Source: an uncultured Pelagimonas sp. (GTDB taxonomy: Bacteria > Pseudomonadota > Alphaproteobacteria > Rhodobacterales > Rhodobacteraceae). From it: 64,000 bases of DNA. The DNA is taken from NCBI GenBank assembly GCA_947497905.1, contig CANMIH010000001.1, positions 868,001 to 932,000 of the forward strand, written 5' to 3'. The stretch's first letter is position 1, and each line of letters starts with the position of its first letter. Of the stretch, positions 57,487 through 64,000 are shown one piece after another. The translations under genes and the position numbers were made by a program. The notes beneath the pieces were generated by a model. The model saw only the letters and a program-made list of their open reading frames with translations, had not been told where the DNA came from and did not search any database.

Positions 57487-58632
57487 ATGGCGGAAAAACG
57501 CAAGCTATTCGAAGAGGTATCGGGCGACGCCCCGAAGCCCGTTCAGCCGCAGGGCGGCATGATTGACGCAGGAAAAGGCCATGCGCGCAAAGGCATTCGT
57601 GCCTGGTTGATGGTGTTGTTTGCCATGGTTGTGGTCATGATTGTGGTCGGTGGCCTTACCAGATTGACCGACTCAGGCCTGTCGATCACCGAATGGCGTC
57701 CTGTCACGGGGGCGATGCCTCCGCTCACGACGGAAGCCTGGGAAAGCGAGTTCGAGAAATACCGCGCGATCCCTGAGTATCAGCTTGAGAACAAAGGCAT
57801 GAGCCTGACTGAGTTCAAGTTCATCTATTGGTGGGAATGGGGCCATCGTCAGCTCGGCCGCGTGATCGGTCTGGTCTGGGCCTTGGGTTTTGTCTTCTTC
57901 TTATTGACCAAACGCATTCCCACTGGCTGGACCGGACGCCTTGTCATGCTCGGAGCACTTGGCGGGGCACAGGGGGCCGTTGGCTGGTGGATGGTGTCCT
58001 CGGGGCTTGTGGGCGAAATGACCGATGTCGCCTCTTACCGTTTGGCGACCCATCTTGGTCTGGCCTTTGTCATCCTGGGCTTTATTGCGTGGTATATCTA
58101 TGCGCTTGGCCGCGAAGAGCGCGAGCTCATGCAGGCCCGCCGCAGCGCCGAGCCCAAGCTGTTTTCGATGTCGACAGGTCTGTTGCACCTGGCGTTTCTG
58201 CAGATCCTGCTAGGGGCATTGGTTGCTGGGATTGATGCTGGCCGGAGCTACAACGACTGGCCTTTGATGGCAGGGAATATTTTGCCGCCGTTTCCCTTTG
58301 ATCTGGAGCCGGTCTGGCGCAACTTCTTTGAGAACGCCGGGTTGGTGCAGTTCATGCACCGGGTCTGTGGCTATCTGCTTATGATCTTCGGCATCGTGGT
58401 CTGGCGTCGGGCGCGCAAATCTCCGTCAACAGATACGCAGTTTCGCTTTAATGCGCTATTTGCCATGCTGGTTGTTCAGATGGTTCTGGGCATTGTGACC
58501 GTTCTTTATCTTGCGCCCTGGCATGTGGCGATCCTTCACCAATTGGGGGCCGTGATCCTATGGGCGCTGATTTTGCGCGCCCGGTTTGCTGCGCGCTATC
58601 CCATTGCACAATCTATCCGAGGAACCGTTTGA
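57487..58632 (+). CDS. ctaA: Heme A synthase (COX15/CtaA)
   Basis: This 381-residue integral membrane protein has eight predicted transmembrane helices and converts heme O to heme A for aa3-type cytochrome oxidase. Conserved sequence includes GGLTRLTDSGLSITEWRPVT, WWEWGHRQLGRVIGL (heme-ligand His), DAGRSYNDWPLMAG and VQFMHRVCGYLL (His). I favour the ATG at 57487 because GGAG lies upstream; an in-frame ATG at 57475 overlaps that site. Its stop overlaps the next gene by one base. Confidence 0.93.
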   Translation: MAEKRKLFEEVSGDAPKPVQPQGGMIDAGKGHARKGIRAWLMVLFAMVVVMIVVGGLTRLTDSGLSITEWRPVTGAMPPLTTEAWESEFEKYRAIPEYQLENKGMSLTEFKFIYWWEWGHRQLGRVIGLVWALGFVFFLLTKRIPTGWTGRLVMLGALGGAQGAVGWWMVSSGLVGEMTDVASYRLATHLGLAFVILGFIAWYIYALGREERELMQARRSAEPKLFSMSTGLLHLAFLQILLGALVAGIDAGRSYNDWPLMAGNILPPFPFDLEPVWRNFFENAGLVQFMHRVCGYLLMIFGIVVWRRARKSPSTDTQFRFNALFAMLVVQMVLGIVTVLYLAPWHVAILHQLGAVILWALILRARFAARYPIAQSIRGTV

Positions 58633-60107
58633 TGACTGCATTTTCCGACCTGATGAGCTTTCAGCGTGACACCGAAGCGCTGGGGCAGATTGCCGGGCGT
58701 CTGAGCTGGGATCAGGAAACCATGATGCCGCGTGGTGCTGCCGAGCAGCGCAGTGACGAATTTGGCGCTGTGGAATCGATCCTGCATCAGCGGCGCACTG
58801 ACCCGCGTCTTGGCGAATGGTTGGCGGCGATTGACGAAAAAACGCTGACCGAGACCGAAGCCGCGCAGCTACGGCACATCCGTCATGGCTATGACCGGTC
58901 GACCAAAGTGCCAGAGCGTCTGGTCACAGAAATCGCACGCACCGTCAGCCGCGCGCATCTTATCTGGGCAGAGGCCCGCGCAGACGACAATTTCAAAGCC
59001 TTTGCTCCGGCGCTGAAAGAGATTGTTGCTCTGCGTCAGGAAGAAGGTCAGGCGCTCGCCGATGGAGGCGACACCTATGATGCGTTGTTGGATGGGTATG
59101 AAACAGGGGCCAAAGCGGCGGATCTTGAGGCGATGTTTGGTGCGCTGCGCCCGCGTCTTGTTGCCCTGCGCGAAGCGGTTCTGGGGCAGCCTAAAAAAGC
59201 CCATCTGACCACAAGCTTCCCCGAGGCCGGTCAGATGAAACTGGCCATCAAGCTGGCGGAAAGCTTTGGCTATGATCTGACCCGCGGACGGCTGGACAAA
59301 GCGGTTCACCCGTTTAGCTCGGGGAGCGGCAATGATGTGCGTATCACCACCCGGACCGCCGAGCTTGATCCGTTCAACTGTTTCTACTCGACCATCCACG
59401 AGGTGGGGCACGCCTGTTACGAGCAAAACATCGATCAGGCCTATCGCCTGACACCGCTGGGCTGTGGCGTGTCGATGGGGGTTCATGAGAGCCAAAGTCG
59501 GATTTATGAAAACCAGCTCGGCCGGTCACGCGCCTATACGGGGTGGTTGTTCAAACAGATGCGCGACGAATTTGGTGATTTTGGCATTGCCGATGAAGAG
59601 ACCTTCTATGGCGCGGTGAACAGCATCAAAAACGGCTATATCCGCACCGAGGCCGATGAGGTGCAGTATAACCTGCATGTCTTGTTGCGCTTTGATCTCG
59701 AACGCGCAGTGATCTCGGGTGATCTAGCGATCGATGATCTGGAGACAGCATGGAACGACCGCTTTAAGGCCGACTTTGGCTTTGCGGTCGACAAGGCGTC
59801 AAACGGTGTGTTGCAGGATGTGCATTGGTCGGCGGGCTATTTCGGCTATTTCCCGACCTATAGTCTTGGCAATGTCTATGCGGGTTGTCTGCATGAGGCG
59901 CTGCGTAGCGCTGTTCCTGATCTCGATACCCAGCTTGCCGAGGGGAACACCCAGGCAGCTACCACTTGGTTGAAAGACAATCTTCAGCAGTATGGCGGGC
60001 TGTATCAGCCACGTGAGGTGATTCAGAAAGCCACAGGCAAAGCGCCATCGGAGGCGCCATTGCTGGATTACCTTGAAGCCAAATTTGGCGATCTCTACGG
60101 GTTGTGA
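58632..60107 (+). CDS. M32-family metallocarboxypeptidase (Taq type)
   Basis: This 491-residue zinc carboxypeptidase removes C-terminal residues of peptides. The zinc motif HEVGH is at residues 256-260 (STIHEVGHACYEQ), with ESQSRIYENQLGR (the downstream Glu ligand) and IRTEADEVQYNLHVLLRFDL after it. The fold is all-helical and the length is normal for the family. Its ATG overlaps the ctaA stop by one base (TGATG), implying translational coupling, although the functional link is not obvious. Confidence 0.93.
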   Translation: MTAFSDLMSFQRDTEALGQIAGRLSWDQETMMPRGAAEQRSDEFGAVESILHQRRTDPRLGEWLAAIDEKTLTETEAAQLRHIRHGYDRSTKVPERLVTEIARTVSRAHLIWAEARADDNFKAFAPALKEIVALRQEEGQALADGGDTYDALLDGYETGAKAADLEAMFGALRPRLVALREAVLGQPKKAHLTTSFPEAGQMKLAIKLAESFGYDLTRGRLDKAVHPFSSGSGNDVRITTRTAELDPFNCFYSTIHEVGHACYEQNIDQAYRLTPLGCGVSMGVHESQSRIYENQLGRSRAYTGWLFKQMRDEFGDFGIADEETFYGAVNSIKNGYIRTEADEVQYNLHVLLRFDLERAVISGDLAIDDLETAWNDRFKADFGFAVDKASNGVLQDVHWSAGYFGYFPTYSLGNVYAGCLHEALRSAVPDLDTQLAEGNTQAATTWLKDNLQQYGGLYQPREVIQKATGKAPSEAPLLDYLEAKFGDLYGL

Positions 60108-60122
60108 TCCGTTAAGTGGCAT

Positions 60123-60179
60123 GAGGGGCTTTGCCCCTCTGCTGCGCATTCACCCCAGAGTATTTTCGAAAAGAAGAAA
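60123..60179 (+). repeat. Stem-loop followed by a conserved-looking AT-rich tail (candidate extragenic repeat/terminator)
   Basis: GAGGGGC (60123-60129) and GCCCCTC (60133-60139) pair around TTT, followed by CTGCGCATTCACCCC and the tail AGAGTATTTTCGAAAAGAAG. I recall very similar GC-rich stem plus GTATTTTTG-AAAGAAGAA sequences downstream of genes in Rhodobacterales genomes. Only one copy is in this window, so repeat status rests on memory, not on the sequence. Confidence 0.5.
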
Positions 60180-60218
60180 CCCTTTAGGTGCGCGCTGGTT
60201 CGGTGGACCTACGCCGTT

Positions 60219-60569
60219 CTATAGGAGCGCCATGCGCTCGGCGCGTTCTGGATCGGGGAAGGGGCGATAAAGACCAAAATCGGCCTGCAGGATTTGCTCA
60301 TGCACCGCGCGATACAGGGTTTCGATATGGTCATCCTGTTCGCCCAACATGCGAAACGCCTGATCCAACTGGGCCAGATTTTCGACCTGAATATGCAGCA
60401 GAAAATCCCGGTGGCTGTCTGACGCGAGGTTGAGCTTGCGGCGAAACAGATGCCAGTTGTGGATCACACCTTTGGTCATCAGGTGGTCCATCCATTGTTC
60501 GACAGCATGGGCAAATGAAATCGCCTTGGCGTCGTTCTTTAGATCAATAGAGCAAGTATATAAATTCAT
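60219..60569 (-). CDS. DUF6614-like small protein of unknown function
   Basis: This 116-residue protein is soluble, with alternating strand and helix (MNLYTCSIDLKNDAKAISFA, then DFLLHIQVENLAQLDQAFRM). The pattern is that of a dimeric alpha+beta-barrel domain as found in small monooxygenase-like proteins. I associate it with DUF6614, but only from memory. It is convergent with the carboxypeptidase gene and lies upstream of no clear partner; gyrA is on the same strand behind it. Confidence 0.65.
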   Translation of the reverse strand: MNLYTCSIDLKNDAKAISFAHAVEQWMDHLMTKGVIHNWHLFRRKLNLASDSHRDFLLHIQVENLAQLDQAFRMLGEQDDHIETLYRAVHEQILQADFGLYRPFPDPERAERMALL

Positions 60570-60620
60570 AGCGGGCCTCCCTTGGCCCGCTACTCATGGC
60601 ATATTTGAGTTGAAGAGCGC

Positions 60621-63389
60621 TTAACCCTCGCCACCCTCGGTTTCGACGGCGGTCTCTGCCTCGTCTTCTTCGCTCTGATCCGCAATCCAGGCAACCGAGA
60701 CAACCTCTTCGCCTTTGCCTGTGTTGAAGACCTTCACTCCGCCTGCGCCACGTGATCGGAAGGATATCCCTTCGACGGGTACCCGGATTGACTGACCAGT
60801 TGAGGTGGCCAGCATGATCTGATCCGCAAGCGAGACCGGGAAGTTGGCGATCAATGGGCCACCGCGCATGGATTTCTCCATGGCCGTAACACCCTGACCA
60901 CCGCGGCCTGAGATCCGATAATCATGCGACGAGGTCAGTTTGCCGATGCCGCCTTTGGTGACGGTCAGGACAAGTTCGTTTGCCTCAAGCATCTCCTGAT
61001 AGCGGGCCTCGGACAAAGTGCCTTCTTCGCCGGTGTCTTCGACGTCATCGGTGGTGTCAGTTTCTGTTGCGTCACCGCCCAGGGTGGCGCGGAAGCGCTT
61101 GAGGAAGTCATTGCGCTCCCAGGGTTCGGCTTCGAAATGTTTGACCACAGACATTGAGACAACTTCATCGCCGTCACTGATCAGTTTGATGCCGCGCACG
61201 CCGGTTGAGGCGCGCGAGTTAAAGACACGCACATCGGTGACAGGGAAGCGGATAGCACGGCCGCCAGAGGTGACCAGCATCACATCATCGTTCTCGTCAC
61301 AGATCCGCGCGTTGATCAAGCGGGTGCCTTCGTCCTCGCCCTCGAACTTCATCGCGATCTTGCCGTTTGATTTCACATTTGTGAAATCGCTCAGACGGTT
61401 GCGTCGCACCGAGCCCTTGGAGGTGGCAAAGACAATCTGCAAATCGTCCCATTCATTGTCGGGACGATCAACCGGCATAATGGCCGCGATCGATACCCCG
61501 GCGGGGATGGGCAGAATGTTGACGATGGCCTTGCCCTTGGCCGTGCGACCGCCTAGCGGCAGACGCCAGGTTTTCAATTTGTAGGCCATACCATCGGTTG
61601 TGAAGAACAACAGCTGGGTGTGGGTATTGGCGACAAACAGTGTGGTGACCACATCGTCGTCTTTGGTCGACATCCCCGAGAGACCTTTGCCACCGCGTTT
61701 CTGGGCGCGGAAATCGGCAAGGGCGGTGCGTTTGATGTAACCGCCAGAGGTGATGGTGACGACCATATCCTCGCGTTCGATCAGATCTTCGTCGTCCATG
61801 TCGCCGGCCCAGTCAACGATCTGGGTGCGGCGTTCCACGGCGTGATCATCGCGCATCTGGCGCATTTCGTCGCCAACGATGGTCATGATGCGTTCACGCG
61901 ACGACAGGATGTCGAGATAGTCTTTGATCTTGGTCGCCAGATCTTCCAGTTCGTCGGTGACTTCTTTCACACCGATCTGTGTCAGACGCTGCAGGCGCAA
62001 CTCAAGAATGGCACGGGCCTGTGTTTCGGAAAGGTTATAGGTGCCGTCTTCGTTGGCTTTGTGGGTCGGATCGTCGATCAGCTTGATATAGGGCAGAATA
62101 TCATGCGCGGGCCAACGACGGCTCATCAGCTTTTCGCGTGCTTCCGCAGCATCCGCCGAGGCACGGATTGTGGCGACCACTTCGTCAACGTTTGAGACGG
62201 CAACGGCCAGACCACACAGAATATGGCTCCGCTCACGCGCTTTACGCAGCAGATAGGCGGTGCGCCGGGCGATGACATCTTCCCGGAAATCCAGGAAGGC
62301 GGTCAGGAAGGCGCGCAGCGTGAGCTGTTCGGGGCGACCACCGTTAAGCGCCAGCATATTGCAGGCAAACGAGGTCTGCATTGGGGTGTAGCGGAAGAGC
62401 TGGTTCAGCACTACCTCGGCTGTGGCGTCCCGCTTGAGCTCGACCACCACGCGCACGCCATCCCGATCAGATTCGTCCTGGACATGGGCAATGCCCTCGA
62501 TTCGCTTTTCCCGTGCGGCTTCGGCGATCCGTTCGATCATCGTCGCCTTGTTCACCTGATAAGGAATTTCGTCCACGATGATGGCGTAGCGATCTTTTCG
62601 GATCTCTTCGACGCGAGTTTTTGCGCGAATAATCACGCTGCCACGTCCCTCGGTATACGCTTTGCGCGCACCAGTCCGACCCAGGATCAAACCACCGGTC
62701 GGGAAGTCAGGGGCAGGGATGTAATCGATCAGCTGTTCGCTGCTCAGATCCGGATTCTCGATCAGCGCAAGTGTGGCGTCGATCACTTCCCCCAGATTGT
62801 GGGGCGGAATGCGGGTGGCCATACCCACCGCGATGCCCTCGGCGCCATTGACCAGAACATTTGGATAGCGCGCGGGCAGAACCGTCGGCTCGCGCTCTTT
62901 GCCATCGTAGTTGTCTTGGAAATCAACGGTTTCTTTGTCGATGTCGGTCAGGAGGCCGAGCGCAGGCTTCGCAAGGCGGGCCTCGGTATAGCGCATCGCA
63001 GCCGGGCTATCGCCGTCCATCGAACCAAAGTTGCCCTGACCGTCGATCAGCGGCAGCGACATCGAGAAATCTTGCGCCATACGCACAAGAGCATCATAGA
63101 TCGCGCCGTCGCCGTGCGGGTGATAGTTACCCATCACTTCGCCAACAGGTTTCGCGGATTTGCGATACGATTTATCCGGGGTATAGCCGCCGTCATGCAT
63201 CGCATAGAGAATGCGGCGATGAACTGGCTTAAGCCCGTCACGGACATCGGGGATGGCACGGCTCACGATTACGCTCATGGCGTAATCGAGATAGCTGTTT
63301 TTCATCTCCTGCTCGATCGTGATCGAGGGTCCGCTATATTGGGGCGTATTTTCTTCTGAAATATCAGGAGTTTCTGGCGTATCGCTCAC
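60621..63389 (-). CDS. gyrA: DNA gyrase subunit A
   Basis: This 922-residue subunit has an N-terminal breakage-reunion domain with the active-site Tyr in [10 protein letters not shown] and a C-terminal beta-pinwheel that wraps DNA. The GyrA-box lies in [11 protein letters not shown]. The quinolone-determining region reads [20 protein letters not shown], so the Ser83-equivalent is Gly and Asp87 is retained. An acidic insertion ([20 protein letters not shown]) interrupts the C-terminal domain. The start is a GTG at 63389 with AGGC upstream. It is presumably monocistronic. Confidence 0.97.
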   Translation of the reverse strand: MSDTPETPDISEENTPQYSGPSITIEQEMKNSYLDYAMSVIVSRAIPDVRDGLKPVHRRILYAMHDGGYTPDKSYRKSAKPVGEVMGNYHPHGDGAIYDALVRMAQDFSMSLPLIDGQGNFGSMDGDSPAAMRYTEARLAKPALGLLTDIDKETVDFQDNYDGKEREPTVLPARYPNVLVNGAEGIAVGMATRIPPHNLGEVIDATLALIENPDLSSEQLIDYIPAPDFPTGGLILGRTGARKAYTEGRGSVIIRAKTRVEEIRKDRYAIIVDEIPYQVNKATMIERIAEAAREKRIEGIAHVQDESDRDGVRVVVELKRDATAEVVLNQLFRYTPMQTSFACNMLALNGGRPEQLTLRAFLTAFLDFREDVIARRTAYLLRKARERSHILCGLAVAVSNVDEVVATIRASADAAEAREKLMSRRWPAHDILPYIKLIDDPTHKANEDGTYNLSETQARAILELRLQRLTQIGVKEVTDELEDLATKIKDYLDILSSRERIMTIVGDEMRQMRDDHAVERRTQIVDWAGDMDDEDLIEREDMVVTITSGGYIKRTALADFRAQKRGGKGLSGMSTKDDDVVTTLFVANTHTQLLFFTTDGMAYKLKTWRLPLGGRTAKGKAIVNILPIPAGVSIAAIMPVDRPDNEWDDLQIVFATSKGSVRRNRLSDFTNVKSNGKIAMKFEGEDEGTRLINARICDENDDVMLVTSGGRAIRFPVTDVRVFNSRASTGVRGIKLISDGDEVVSMSVVKHFEAEPWERNDFLKRFRATLGGDATETDTTDDVEDTGEEGTLSEARYQEMLEANELVLTVTKGGIGKLTSSHDYRISGRGGQGVTAMEKSMRGGPLIANFPVSLADQIMLATSTGQSIRVPVEGISFRSRGAGGVKVFNTGKGEEVVSVAWIADQSEEDEAETAVETEGGEG

Positions 63390-63577
63390 GTGAGAAGCCT
63401 GTCGTTAGGTCCGGCATATCTAGTTGAAAGTTTTATAACAGAGACAGGATGTAGGGTGCAATGCTTCGCTAACATTACCTTTGGCAGCCACCTCGGTATT
63501 CTGCTAACATATTGAATTTATTGAAAAGTAAGAATTGCTCTGGCACAGTGTTCCTCCACCTAAATAAGGAGGCAAAC

Positions 63578-63847
63578 ATGCAGGAATGTGAAACTGAACT
63601 GATGTTGAAAGGATATGGGCTCACCACGGCCGAGATGTTTTACCACATGCCGGACTATCCCCATGTTCTCAATAGCTTCATTTGGCAGGGGTATGATCTG
63701 GCCCCAGATCACGATCGACTTTTCAAATTCATCGAGTTTTGGCAGCGCGATATTGAGGGGCCGCTACATTCGGTGCGGTTCACCCACCGTAAGATGATCA
63801 GCCCCGGCGAATGGCGCAATGTGGTGGGGGAGTTCACCTACCACTGA
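63578..63847 (+). CDS. usg: Usg family protein
   Basis: This 89-residue protein carries the Usg pattern (LMLKGYGLTTAEMFYHMPDY, then FIWQGYDLAPDHDRLFKFIE). Usg was first seen beside trpF/trpB genes of alphaproteobacteria and has no known function. It is divergent from gyrA here. AGGAGG lies 5 nt before the ATG. A CCTCC at 63553-63557 could pair with that site, 10 nt apart, and hide it. Confidence 0.88.
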   Translation: MQECETELMLKGYGLTTAEMFYHMPDYPHVLNSFIWQGYDLAPDHDRLFKFIEFWQRDIEGPLHSVRFTHRKMISPGEWRNVVGEFTYH

Positions 63848-63852
63848 ACAAA

Positions 63853-63877
63853 ACGCCCCCTGACGAACAGGAGGCGT
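63853..63877. terminator. Inverted repeat between usg and the YSC84-like gene
   Basis: ACGCCCCCTG and CAGGAGGCGT pair with one mismatch around ACGAA between two convergent genes. T-runs are weak on both strands. Confidence 0.55.
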
Positions 63878-63906
63878 GAGGCGTTCTACTTTTGTGCGTG
63901 TCGTTC

Positions 63907-64000
63907 TTAGGGAATGATGCGCGAGTACTTTACGCCTTCCAATGTCGCACCAGCCAGCAAACCCGACTGACCAAAGATCACGGCAATGATCGGCGCCAGC
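63907..64000 (-). CDS. YSC84/SYLF-like protein, C-terminal fragment (runs off right edge)
   Basis: Only the last 31 codons are in the window, ending IFGQSGLLAGATLEGVKYSR and IIP before TAA at 63907. The GLLAGATLEG segment matches the end of YSC84/SYLF lipid-binding domains, which read GLxxGxSLEG, and rhodobacterial YSC84-related lipoproteins often end in RIIP. The 5' part lies beyond the edge, so signal peptide and domain cannot be confirmed. Confidence 0.6.
   Translation of the reverse strand, partial: LAPIIAVIFGQSGLLAGATLEGVKYSRIIP

Noticed and set aside
62223-63359. A 378-codon plus-strand frame inside gyrA
   Set aside because: It mirrors the conserved GyrA core and has no domain of its own.

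Overview
The window looks like a chromosomal segment of a Roseobacter-group alphaproteobacterium (Rhodobacterales). Five things point there: cell-cycle phosphorelay genes (cckA, chpT), a GAAC-N7-GAAC LexA box in front of recA, the gene order rplU-rpmA-GNAT-GNAT-obgE-proB-proA-chpT-DUF3553-olsB-olsA, an ornithine-lipid operon, and non-pyrrolysine MttB-family methyltransferases. No phage, transposase, CRISPR array or rRNA operon is visible.

Layout. Positions 1-2.2 kb hold the N-terminus of a chemotaxis receptor, a PilZ protein, 1.3 kb without a convincing gene, and tRNA-Gly(CCC); this end is AT-richer and looks accessory. 2.3-8.2 kb, minus strand, carries a DUF2235 hydrolase, a RACo-like ferredoxin/ASKHA corrinoid activator, a CaiB-type CoA-transferase, an XRE regulator and a small protein. 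8.4-24.4 kb is mostly housekeeping: guaB, rsmB, cckA, recA, a MarR-GNAT fusion, alaS, a MOSC protein, two tandem secreted paralogues, typA, an outer-membrane barrel and an SMR exporter.

24.4-41.8 kb is a catabolic block. Two MttB-family methyltransferases flank malonyl-CoA synthetase. They are followed by two SDRs, a minus-strand operon (GntR, DapA-like lyase, aldehyde dehydrogenase, FAD oxidase) and a DJ-1/AraC regulator. Next comes an ectoine-hydrolase-like segment with a GntR regulator, an ArgE-like deacetylase, DoeA, a divergent Lrp/AsnC regulator and a class III aminotransferase. On paper these enzymes could turn ectoine into N-acetyl-diaminobutyrate, diaminobutyrate, aspartate semialdehyde and aspartate. 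The deacetylase would be of an unexpected family. No transporter and no corrinoid-binding protein is present, so both the ectoine-like and the corrinoid schemes would need partners elsewhere.

41.8-45.7 kb has a DEAD-box helicase and a 2.2-kb segment with a DhaA-type haloalkane dehalogenase and a degenerate metallo-beta-lactamase-like protein, lying between two identical tRNA-Ser(CGA) genes. 45.8-64 kb returns to conserved functions: DUF2059, L21/L27, two acetyltransferases, obgE, proBA, chpT, olsBA, a ThiE-like protein, a TfoX-like protein, trmJ, ctaA, an M32 carboxypeptidase, gyrA, usg and the C-terminus of a YSC84-like protein.

The observations I rate highest are the corrinoid activator plus two MttB proteins without a corrinoid protein, the DoeA operon with an ArgE-like deacetylase, a TTGTGTACA-type motif shared by the GntR and doeA promoters, the dehalogenase segment between duplicated tRNA-Ser genes, and the tandem small secreted paralogues.
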